Positions 1 through 5,147 of a DNA stretch of 11,151 nucleotides are shown here, piece after piece. Position 1 is the stretch's first letter; each line of letters begins with the position of its first letter. A program made the position numbers and the translations under genes. Under the pieces are notes generated by a model, which made no database searches, was not told the origin of the DNA, and saw only the letters and a program-made list of their open reading frames with translations. This stretch comes from an uncultured Leucobacter sp. (GTDB taxonomy: Bacteria; Actinomycetota; Actinomycetes; Actinomycetales; Microbacteriaceae): contig CAMFIY010000059.1 in NCBI GenBank assembly GCA_945952575.1, positions 1 to 11,151 of the forward strand. The letters run 5' to 3'.

Positions 1-191
1 ACGACGCCGGCGCGATCGGGCGCCGCTACCGCCGCCAGGACGAGATCGGCACCCCCTTCTGCGTCACGGTCGACTTCGACTCGCTCGACGACGACGCGGT
101 GACCGTGCGCGAGCGCGACACGATGCAGCAGGAGCGCGTGCCGCGGGCGGAGCTGCACGCGTACCTCGCCGAGCGGCTGCGCGGTTCGTGA
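1..191 (+). CDS. glyS: Glycyl-tRNA synthetase, C-terminal end (partial)
   Basis: This is the 3' end of a class II glycyl-tRNA synthetase of the single-chain, dimeric type found in Gram-positive bacteria. The enzyme charges tRNA-Gly with glycine using ATP in the cytosol. Read in the frame starting at base 3, it gives 62 residues to TGA 189-191. The segment RRYRRQDEIGTPFCVTVDFD and the following VRERDTMQQERV are the signature end of the C-terminal anticodon-binding domain: the RYxRxDEIGTPxCVTVD strand and the VRxRDTMxQxR element. The catalytic domain lies outside the window. The next gene begins 22 bases after the stop on the same strand, so read-through into the protease gene is plausible. Recognition rests on family motifs only, but they are highly distinctive. 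Confidence 0.93.
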   Translation, partial: DAGAIGRRYRRQDEIGTPFCVTVDFDSLDDDAVTVRERDTMQQERVPRAELHAYLAERLRGS

Positions 192-213
192 GCGGGCGGT
201 CGGTGAGTCGCGC

Positions 214-1338
214 ATGACCGAGCAGGATCCCGGCCCCGGGCAGCCGCAGCGATGGGCTCAGCCGCAGCAGTGGGTCCAGCCGCGATTCGTCGAGACTCCC
301 CCGCTCGAGTACCACCAGCTGCTGCGGGGCAACCTCCGCTACCGCTGGTGGAAGCCGCTGCTCGCCCTCGGGGCCGGCGCGGTCTACTACTTGGTCCTGT
401 CGACGGTGTTCGGCATGGCGGTGATCATCCCCTACCTCGTCCTCGGCGACACCGGCATCGAGTCCGGCTTCGTTGATGCCGACGCGATCATGAGGCTCGC
501 GACGCCGGATACGCAGAACCCGGTCTCGATGCTGCTCACGCTGGGATCAGTCGCCCTCATGCTTCCGGCGGCGCTGCTCGCGATGCTGACCGTCGGTTTC
601 CACCCGGCCAAGCGGCTGTGGTCCGTGGCGCTCAGGATCCGCTGGCGCTGGATCCTGCGCTCGATCCTCCCCGCGATCGTCGCGCTCGTGATCATGGACG
701 GGGTCAGCGTACTGCTCGGGCTCGCCGTCCCCGATCCGACGGCCGGGGCGGGGAGGATGCCGGATCTCGACATGACCGCCGCGCTCTGGTCGGGCGTGCT
801 GATCCTGCTCCTCGTACCCGTGCAGTCCACGGCCGAAGAGCTGGTCTATCGCGGGATGTTCATGCAGACGCTGGGCGCGTGGCTCGGCGGCGCCGGCGGC
901 GCGAGCGGGTTCGCCCGTTTCGTCCGCGGTCCGTGGATCCCGATCGTGCTCCCCGCGATCGTCTTCGGCTTCTCGCACATCTACGACATCTGGGGCTGGC
1001 TCGCGGTCGTCCTCATGGCGCTCGCCGCGGGCTGGCTCAGCTGGCGCACCGGCGGGCTCGAGGCGGCGATCAGCCTGCACGTCGTGAACAACCTGGTGGC
1101 CTTCGGCTTCATGACGATGGGCGCCGGCGGCCAGACCGGCCAGACCTCGGACGGCGGCGGTCCGAGCGCCGCCATCGGCGCGGCCATCGGTCTCACGCTC
1201 TACGCCTGGTGGATGGATCGCGACTTCCGCCGCCGCGACGGCATGCGCACTCGGATCGATCTGGTGCAGGCTCCGTGGGGCACGGCGCCTGCCGGCGCGA
1301 TACCCGCCTCCCCAGCAGCGGGAGGCCCCGGAGCGTGA
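214..1338 (+). CDS. CPBP-family intramembrane glutamic endopeptidase
   Basis: A 374-residue polytopic membrane protein of the CPBP (Abi/CAAX protease-like) family. All three active-site motifs are visible: E208-E209-L-V-Y-R213 (EExxxR), F251-x3-H255 and H289-x3-N293. These supply the glutamate/histidine site of the family's intramembrane endopeptidases, so it is probably active. The first 30 residues are hydrophilic and rich in Q and P, with a W-x-Q-P repeat, and look cytosolic. Hydrophobic segments lie near residues 47-77, 103-128, 147-171, 189-207, 240-257 and 260-276, and a Gly-rich stretch near 303-318 precedes the last helix. The tail after about 340 is basic and then Pro/Ala-rich. Family members process prenylated peptides or bacteriocins, or act in membrane quality control; the substrate here is unknown. 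The ATG is preceded by GGTGAG at 202-207. The gene ends inside the start of the next one (GTGA overlap at 1335-1338). Confidence 0.9.
   Translation: MTEQDPGPGQPQRWAQPQQWVQPRFVETPPLEYHQLLRGNLRYRWWKPLLALGAGAVYYLVLSTVFGMAVIIPYLVLGDTGIESGFVDADAIMRLATPDTQNPVSMLLTLGSVALMLPAALLAMLTVGFHPAKRLWSVALRIRWRWILRSILPAIVALVIMDGVSVLLGLAVPDPTAGAGRMPDLDMTAALWSGVLILLLVPVQSTAEELVYRGMFMQTLGAWLGGAGGASGFARFVRGPWIPIVLPAIVFGFSHIYDIWGWLAVVLMALAAGWLSWRTGGLEAAISLHVVNNLVAFGFMTMGAGGQTGQTSDGGGPSAAIGAAIGLTLYAWWMDRDFRRRDGMRTRIDLVQAPWGTAPAGAIPASPAAGGPGA
1321..1337 (+). promoter_or_regulatory. Shine-Dalgarno site deciding a GTG start
   Basis: GGAGG at 1321-1325 lies nine bases before GTG 1335-1337, within the last codons of the protease gene. 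The GTG overlaps the protease stop TGA (1336-1338). The encoded protein then begins directly with the expected N-terminal beta strand (NRDVLVLG), so this start is preferred over any longer reading, which would only duplicate the protease gene in another frame. Confidence 0.75.
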
Positions 1339-2726
1339 ACCGCGATGTGCTGGTCCTCGGGCGCAGTCTGACCTCCCTGCTCGCGGCGCTCGATCTCGCC
1401 GAAGTGGGGCTGACCGTGACCGTCGCAGGCGGCGCGACCGAGCTGCCCGACGGCGGCGAACGCGATCCGCGCGGCGCGTTGTCGGCGGCGATGGAGCGCA
1501 TCGCATCGCCGATCGAGGGCACGGCGGCGGCGGTCGATGAGGGCTCGCTTCCGGTGAAGACGCCGACGCCGACGGCATGGTTGCTGGATGAGGCCGGCGA
1601 GTGGGCGCCTCAGGCCGATCCCTCGGTCTGGGGCATCCCGTCGGTCGCCCTCTCTGCCGAGACGGCGCGTCTCATCGGTTCGCGCGCGGCCATCCGTGCA
1701 CATATGGACCGGATCATGCCCTTGCTCACGATCCGGAAGACGCGCTCGCTCGGCGAGCTGGTGCGCCGCCGCTTGGGCGATGCGGTGCTGGATCGGCTGA
1801 CCGAGCCGCTGATCCGCGAGCGATACGGCGTCCCGGCGGGCGAGGTCGACGCGGCGATCGCGGCGCCCGGGCTCAGCCCCGCGCTCGCTCGGACCGGCGC
1901 GCTGACTTCCGCCGCCGCCGCATACGCCGAGCGGAATGTTGCACGTGAAACCACGGTGGCGCCGGCCGGCGGCTGGCCGCATTTCGCCGGAGCGCTGGTT
2001 CGGCGCCTCGAGGCCTACGGCGTCGAGCTGGTCGACGGGCTCGTCGTCGGAGTCGAGCCTCGGTCCGGGCACGGATCCGAGCGCGGCGCCGAAGACGGAT
2101 GGAGCGCGGAGTTCGAGGGCGGCACGCACCTGCATGCGCGTGCGCTGGTGCTCGACCCCGGTGCCTGGCGAGACGGGGCGGACATCGACGATGCGCTGAG
2201 CGCCCGGGTGACCGATCTGATGCCGACACGAGAACGAGCGCATGCCGATATCGACATACAGCCGGTCCCGGGCCTCGCGCCCGCGGGGGATCGGATCGCG
2301 GCCGTGCGTTCGCTGGGAGATTGGTCGCTCAGGATCACCGCGCTCGAGGACCGCGCAGACGGAGACGAGGCGGCCGACGGCGGCAGCGCCTCGAGGGCGC
2401 GCTGGTGCGCGGAGTTGAGCGGGCCGGCGGTGGCCGCGGGCTCCCGCCAGGAAGCGGTCGGCGAGCGTCTCGAGGAACTGCTGGCCGACGCCGGTCTTGC
2501 CCCTGAGCTCGATGCCGGGTGGCGCACGCGCCGTGTCGCCGCGCCGTTCCGCACGGTGGACGAGCGCGATCGCGCCGCCGCTGCCGTGACAGCCGCCCTC
2601 GCGGATCGGCCCGGGCTCGTGCCGATCGGCCGGATCCTGCACGGCGATGATCTCGCCGCCGCCCTCGGAGCGGCGCACGATGCTTCGGTCGCGCTCCGTC
2701 GCGAGCTGCTGGGGCTGGCGGAGTAG
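1335..2726 (+). CDS. Protoporphyrinogen-oxidase-like (HemY/HemG-like) flavoprotein homologue with degenerate FAD motif
   Basis: A 463-residue soluble protein with the layout of the protoporphyrinogen/coproporphyrinogen oxidase branch of FAD-dependent amine-oxidase-like proteins. An N-terminal beta-alpha-beta unit spans residues 4-30. A helical substrate-domain segment follows at about 139-165 (SLGELVRRRLGDAVLDRLTE), of a type typical of PPOX proteins. A second FAD-domain strand set sits at 210-240 (PAGGWPHFAGALVRRLEAYG). The C-terminal motif GLVPIGRILHGDDLAAALGA corresponds to the family's closing FAD loop. The dinucleotide motif GxGxxG is degraded: only G9 remains, with S11 and S14 at the other glycine positions. 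The acidic residue normally ending the second strand is absent (VTVAGG, 28-33). It may not bind FAD normally and may be a non-catalytic paralogue; assigning it the heme-pathway oxidation step would be unsafe. It is translationally coupled to the CPBP protease by a four-base overlap. A Gly/Asp-rich insertion occurs around residues 243-258. Confidence 0.65.
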   Translation: MNRDVLVLGRSLTSLLAALDLAEVGLTVTVAGGATELPDGGERDPRGALSAAMERIASPIEGTAAAVDEGSLPVKTPTPTAWLLDEAGEWAPQADPSVWGIPSVALSAETARLIGSRAAIRAHMDRIMPLLTIRKTRSLGELVRRRLGDAVLDRLTEPLIRERYGVPAGEVDAAIAAPGLSPALARTGALTSAAAAYAERNVARETTVAPAGGWPHFAGALVRRLEAYGVELVDGLVVGVEPRSGHGSERGAEDGWSAEFEGGTHLHARALVLDPGAWRDGADIDDALSARVTDLMPTRERAHADIDIQPVPGLAPAGDRIAAVRSLGDWSLRITALEDRADGDEAADGGSASRARWCAELSGPAVAAGSRQEAVGERLEELLADAGLAPELDAGWRTRRVAAPFRTVDERDRAAAAVTAALADRPGLVPIGRILHGDDLAAALGAAHDASVALRRELLGLAE

Positions 2727-2733
2727 TCGCCCC

Positions 2734-2749
2734 CGCTCCGGTCGGAGCG
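2734..2749 (+). terminator. Hairpin after the PPOX-like gene, probable terminator
   Basis: CGCTCCG and CGGAGCG form a seven-base inverted repeat (2734-2740 / 2743-2749), seven bases after the TAG stop. It is followed by a moderately T-rich stretch (TGTATATTTCGATTT) rather than a clean T run. It probably ends the protease/flavoprotein transcript. Confidence 0.55.
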
Positions 2750-2755
2750 CAGCTG

Positions 2756-2802
2756 TATATTTCGATTTCGGAATATGCCTCGCCGCGAATCGGCGCTAGG
2801 CT
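2756..2802 (+). promoter_or_regulatory. Putative promoter and AT-rich inverted repeat of the membrane trio
   Basis: TAGGCT at 2797-2802 has the TAnnnT form of an actinobacterial -10 box and lies about 45 bases before the next start. No good -35 is visible at the expected distance. Just upstream, ATATT (2757-2761) and AATAT (2772-2776) form an inverted repeat with a 10-base spacer in a strikingly AT-rich patch. CGCCG (2781-2785) and CGGCG (2791-2795) form another one directly before the -10 box. These could be operator or UP-like elements; the assignment is inference. Confidence 0.4.
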
Positions 2803-2847
2803 GGTGCTGCGACCGCGGCCATCGGCGTCGCGGGTCTGGAGGAACTC

Positions 2848-3249
2848 ATGAAGGGCAAGCTCGCCTTCGTCCTGGGCGCGGCCGTCGGCTATGTGCTCGG
2901 CACGCGTGCCGGCCGGGAACGCTACGAGCAGATCAAGCGCGGCGCGCAGCAGGTCTGGGAGACGGAGCCCGTGCAGCGCGGCGTCGAGTTCGTGAGGGAA
3001 GCGATCGACGAGCGCACCGATGGGATCCGCGCGTTCGTCGGGCGGGTCGGCGCGGACGTCTTCAGCAACTTCGCCCAGCCGAAGGCGCGTCCCTCGGCGA
3101 GCACCGATGCGATTCCCGCGTCGACGTCGGAGCCCGCGACCGGCGAGGGCGGAGACGGCGATGCCCCCGCGCCGGCGTCGAAGCCTCGCGCGAAGCCCAG
3201 CACCGCCAAGCGCAGCACCGCCAAGCGGACTCCCAAGGCCGAGTCATGA
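2848..3249 (+). CDS. YtxH-like small membrane protein with basic Ala/Pro-rich tail
   Basis: A 133-residue protein. The N-terminus (KLAFVLGAAVGYVLGTRAGR, residues 4-23) is a short Gly-rich membrane segment followed by RERYEQIKR, the usual opening of actinobacterial YtxH-type proteins. Residues 24-75 are an amphipathic, probably helical stretch. The rest is low complexity, rich in Ala, Pro and Ser, ending in lysine/arginine-rich repeats with STAKR twice at 118-127. The tail resembles natively unfolded polycationic tails. No enzymatic function can be assigned; YtxH proteins are often stress-associated. GGAGGA at 2838-2843 sets the start five to six bases downstream. The stop TGA overlaps the next start (ATGA, 3246-3249), so the two are coupled. 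Confidence 0.75.
   Translation: MKGKLAFVLGAAVGYVLGTRAGRERYEQIKRGAQQVWETEPVQRGVEFVREAIDERTDGIRAFVGRVGADVFSNFAQPKARPSASTDAIPASTSEPATGEGGDGDAPAPASKPRAKPSTAKRSTAKRTPKAES
3198..3227 (+). repeat. Two perfect tandem copies of a 15-bp unit
   Basis: CAGCACCGCCAAGCG occurs at 3198-3212 and again immediately at 3213-3227. It is in frame within the YtxH-like gene and encodes the STAKR-STAKR part of its basic tail. The unit length is a multiple of three, so copy-number change by slippage would lengthen or shorten the tail without breaking the frame. Confidence 0.85.
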
Positions 3250-3686
3250 GCCGAAGGGATCAGGCCGGCACCTTCGAGCTGCTCGCGCGGCTGCCCGGTC
3301 AGATCGTCGCGCTCGCCAAGGCGGAGTACGAGAATGCCAAGCGCGAGATCGCGACGAAGGCGAAACGCGCCGGCATCGGCCTGCTCGCCATCATCGTCGC
3401 GCTCTTCTTCCTCTTCTTCGCGATCTCGGCGTTCGTCGCCGCGGCCATCGCCGGACTCGCGGTCGTCTGGCCGGTCTGGCTGTCGGCCCTCGTGGTCGGG
3501 GTCGGCCTGCTGCTGCTCGCCGCAGCCGCGATCGCCGCGGGCGTCGCCTTCATCAAGCGCGGGATCCCGGTGCCGGAAGAGGCGATCGATCGGATCGAGG
3601 GCGACCTGAACGCGTTCGGGGACATCCGGTTCAACTCCTCCGCTCACGCGGGGCGCAGCGACGCTCCGAAGGAAGGGGACCGGTGA
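3246..3686 (+). CDS. Holin-X-like (DUF1469, 'phage holin family') membrane protein
   Basis: A 146-residue integral membrane protein of the actinobacterial Holin-X/DUF1469 type. An N-terminal amphipathic helix (about residues 8-40, LARLPGQIVALAKAEYENAK) is followed by two long hydrophobic segments near 43-70 and 78-103 with a short WPVW turn between them. A hydrophilic C-terminal tail of about 40 residues follows. The family name comes from distant resemblance to phage holins. The setting here is a chromosomal trio with no phage genes, so a role in the cell envelope is more likely than lysis. The start ATG overlaps the preceding stop (ATGA), and the stop overlaps or abuts the next start, giving translational coupling on both sides. 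The length is normal for the family and nothing appears broken. Confidence 0.82.
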   Translation: MSRRDQAGTFELLARLPGQIVALAKAEYENAKREIATKAKRAGIGLLAIIVALFFLFFAISAFVAAAIAGLAVVWPVWLSALVVGVGLLLLAAAAIAAGVAFIKRGIPVPEEAIDRIEGDLNAFGDIRFNSSAHAGRSDAPKEGDR

Positions 3687-3946
3687 TGACGGACCCGAAC
3701 ACCCACCCCGGCGTCGTCGAGGCGCAGCGCGCCCGTTCCGAGCTCTACGACACGTTGGGCCAGCTCAGGGATCGGCTCGATTACGCCCAGCGCATCGACG
3801 ACTCGATCGCTCGCGCCAAGCGCCGTGTCGCTGCGGAGCGCCGGGAGAACCCCGTCGGTTTCGCGATCGGGGCCGTCGCCGTCGCGGCTGTGGCTGGCGT
3901 CACCGCCTGGGGCGTGACCCGGCTGATCGTCCGCGCCTTCCGCTGA
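3686..3946 (+). CDS. DUF3618 domain-containing membrane protein
   Basis: An 86-residue protein matching the DUF3618 pattern. An N-terminal segment contains EAQRARSELYDTLGQLRDRLDY (residues 12-33), in which an E/R-rich helix leads into a D-x-L-x-Q-L-R-x-R-L-like stretch. A basic linker follows at 41-53, then one hydrophobic segment at 57-78 and a short basic end. The function is unknown; members usually sit beside Holin-X proteins in actinobacteria, as here. The ATG start shares one base with the preceding TGA (TGATG). GTG at 3683 would add one residue and cannot be excluded. GGAAGGGG at 3671-3678 is the likely ribosome binding site. Confidence 0.8.
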   Translation: MTDPNTHPGVVEAQRARSELYDTLGQLRDRLDYAQRIDDSIARAKRRVAAERRENPVGFAIGAVAVAAVAGVTAWGVTRLIVRAFR

Positions 3947-3974
3947 ACCGAACGCGCTTCGGGGCTTCGCAGCA

Positions 3975-4007
3975 GCGGCGGAGAGGTCCGAGGGGGCCGC
4001 TCGCCGC
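3975..4007 (+). terminator. Terminator-like hairpin after the membrane trio
   Basis: GCGGCG-g-AG (3975-3983) pairs with CTCGCCGC (4000-4007), giving about eight base pairs with one bulged G. It lies 28 bases after the DUF3618 stop. There is no T tract, which is common in high-GC actinobacteria. It probably separates the trio from the hemD promoter region. Confidence 0.45.
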
Positions 4008-4079
4008 ACGATCGTCGCCGCGTCGGGACCGCCCAGAGGTCACGTTTGTGTTGCGTTCCCGCGCGAACCCGGCTGTGTT

Positions 4080-4108
4080 TTGCTTTGGCGGCGCGTCGGG
4101 GTAAGAAT
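4080..4108 (+). promoter_or_regulatory. Putative hemD promoter
   Basis: TTGCTT (4080-4085) and AAGAAT (4103-4108), 17 bases apart, form a reasonable sigma-70-like pair; TAAGAA at 4102-4107 is an alternative -10. Transcription would begin near 4114-4116, leaving a leader of about 95 bases before hemD. A near-palindrome, GTTC (4055-4058) and GAAC (4065-4068), and a repeated TGTGTT (4047-4052, 4074-4079) lie just upstream and might be regulator sites. Confidence 0.4.
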
Positions 4109-4114
4109 AGGGAA

Positions 4115-4187
4115 GCACAGGCGGAGACGCCTGAGGGGGCCAGGCCTGAGTCATGGGAGACCGAGTCAGGATGGCCTTTTGCTGTGT
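4115..4187 (+). promoter_or_regulatory. Structured 5' leader of hemD with terminator-like hairpin
   Basis: Three helices can be drawn by hand. P1 pairs GCACAG (4115-4120) with CTGTGT (4182-4187), including one G-U pair. P2 is AGGCG / CGCCT (4119-4123 / 4128-4132), capped by a GAGA tetraloop of the GNRA type, and shares two bases with P1. P3 pairs GGCCA with TGGCC (4138-4142 / 4172-4176) and CCTGA with TCAGG (4145-4149 / 4166-4170) around a small internal loop, and is followed at once by TTTT (4177-4180). P3 therefore looks like an intrinsic terminator within the leader. GCCTGAG occurs twice (4129-4135 and 4144-4150), so TCAGG could pair with either copy, which would allow alternative folds. 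I do not recognise a known riboswitch class. The structure is seen; regulation is inference. Confidence 0.45.
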
Positions 4188-4208
4188 CCACCAAGGTTAG
4201 TGGGGTCA

Positions 4209-4994
4209 ATGTCGGCTGATGTGAAGCCTCTCGGCGGCCTGCGCGTGCTCGTTCCGCGCGGTGGCACCTGGGGAGATCTCGTTGCCACGGCGTTGCGCGA
4301 GCAGGGTGCGAACACGGTGATCGCGCCGCTCGTCGACTTCGCGCACACGAGCGAAGAGGATCGACTGGTCGAGGCGTTGAAGCGGCTGGAAGCCGGCTAC
4401 TACGACTGGATCACGGCCACCAGCGCCACGGTCGCGGACGTGCTGGCCCATCACAACGCGGTGATCCCGCCCCAGACCAAGCTGGCCGCCGTCGGCGAGG
4501 CGACCATCCAGGCGTTCGTCAGCGCCGGCTATCAGGTCAGTCGCACGCCGACCGATGAGAATCACACGACCTCGGGCCTGCTCGAGGTGTGGCCCGAGAT
4601 AGACGAGGGCAAGGTGCTCAGGGTGCTGACGCTGCGCAGCGACGTCGCACGCCCGGTGCTGACCTCCGGCCTCATCGATCGCGGCCACGACGTCACCCAG
4701 GTGGTCGCGTTCCGCACCATCGGCGTGCCCGCCTCGGCTCACATCCGCGAGGATGTGGAATCGGGCCGCATCAATGCGCTGCTCGTCGCGTCCCCGCGCA
4801 TCGGCAGGGAGGTCGCGAGTCAGTTCCCGCACCTGCCCGCTGAGACGATCGTGGCCTGCGTCGGCCCGCACACTCACGAGGAGGCGGTCGCCGCCGGTCT
4901 GCGGCACAGTCCCGATCACGGCAACAGCGAGGTCAAGCGCGCCCTCATCCGGACGGTGGAATCGGCCATCGACCAGAGCGACATGCTGGACTGA
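4209..4994 (+). CDS. hemD: Uroporphyrinogen-III synthase
   Basis: A 261-residue cytosolic protein with the two-lobed pattern of HemD. This enzyme cyclises hydroxymethylbilane with inversion of ring D to give uroporphyrinogen III for heme and related tetrapyrroles. Lobe one opens with LRVLVPRGGTWGDLVATALR (11-30), followed by GA-x3-APLVDFA. The YDWITATSATVADVL stretch (65-79) and KLAAVGEATIQAFVSAGYQV (91-110) are typical HemD elements. Lobe two includes VLRVLTLRSDVARPVL (136-151), NALLVASPRIGREV (189-202) and a closing VACVGPHTHEEAVAAGL (215-231). HemD sequences diverge strongly, so the call rests on the order of motifs. No other heme gene is adjacent, so hemD appears separate from any hem cluster here. 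The ATG has only a weak GGGG (4202-4205) close upstream; AAGG at 4193-4196 is an alternative ribosome binding site. GTG 4221 is a possible later start. Confidence 0.83.
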   Translation: MSADVKPLGGLRVLVPRGGTWGDLVATALREQGANTVIAPLVDFAHTSEEDRLVEALKRLEAGYYDWITATSATVADVLAHHNAVIPPQTKLAAVGEATIQAFVSAGYQVSRTPTDENHTTSGLLEVWPEIDEGKVLRVLTLRSDVARPVLTSGLIDRGHDVTQVVAFRTIGVPASAHIREDVESGRINALLVASPRIGREVASQFPHLPAETIVACVGPHTHEEAVAAGLRHSPDHGNSEVKRALIRTVESAIDQSDMLD

Positions 4995-5032
4995 TCCGGT
5001 CCGCGTCGCCGGAGCCGCCTCGCCTCGGCGAC

Positions 5033-5059
5033 CATGCCCGCCGGGCCGGGCCCGGCATG
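5033..5059 (+). terminator. GC-rich hairpin downstream of hemD
   Basis: CATGCC (5033-5038) pairs with GGCATG (5054-5059). An overlapping alternative stem pairs CCGGGC (5041-5046) with GCCCGG (5050-5055). It lies about 40 bases after the hemD stop in a 153-base gap. There is no T tract. It is a likely transcription stop between hemD and the next gene. Confidence 0.5.
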
Positions 5060-5116
5060 CGCACTCGCCGCAGAGCGGTGCGCCCGCTCGCAGCGTGCGC
5101 CGCACCTGCCCGGGCG

Positions 5117-5122
5117 TAGGGT
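5117..5122 (+). promoter_or_regulatory. Putative -10 box of the DUF3052-like gene
   Basis: TAGGGT fits TAnnnT and would start transcription about 20 bases before the ATG at 5148. GGAGGG (5135-5140) provides a good ribosome binding site. I see no convincing -35. Confidence 0.35.
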
Positions 5123-5147
5123 CGAACTCCCGACGGAGGGAGCGGCG

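Noticed and set aside
547..1578. Long minus-strand open frame opposite the protease gene
   Set aside because: It is the shadow of a high-GC gene: low-complexity Arg/Pro/Asp-rich translation, no family motifs, and the + strand carries a complete CPBP active site.
1200..2678. 492-codon minus-strand open frame opposite the PPOX-like gene
   Set aside because: Long antisense frames are expected at this GC content. The translation is rich in Arg, Gly and Asp with no recognisable domain, and a coupled start and ribosome binding site support the + strand gene.
3246..3686. Prophage or lysis module suggested by the 'holin' name
   Set aside because: No endolysin, terminase, integrase or structural genes are nearby; the context is the usual chromosomal YtxH/DUF3618 set.
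4114..4187. 6C RNA or another known actinobacterial structured RNA
   Set aside because: The C-rich hairpin loops of 6C are absent on both strands, and I could not match the helices to any class I know.
1335..4994. Heme biosynthesis operon spanning the PPOX-like gene and hemD
   Set aside because: They are separated by two terminator-like hairpins, three unrelated membrane genes and a separate hemD promoter region, so one transcript is unlikely.
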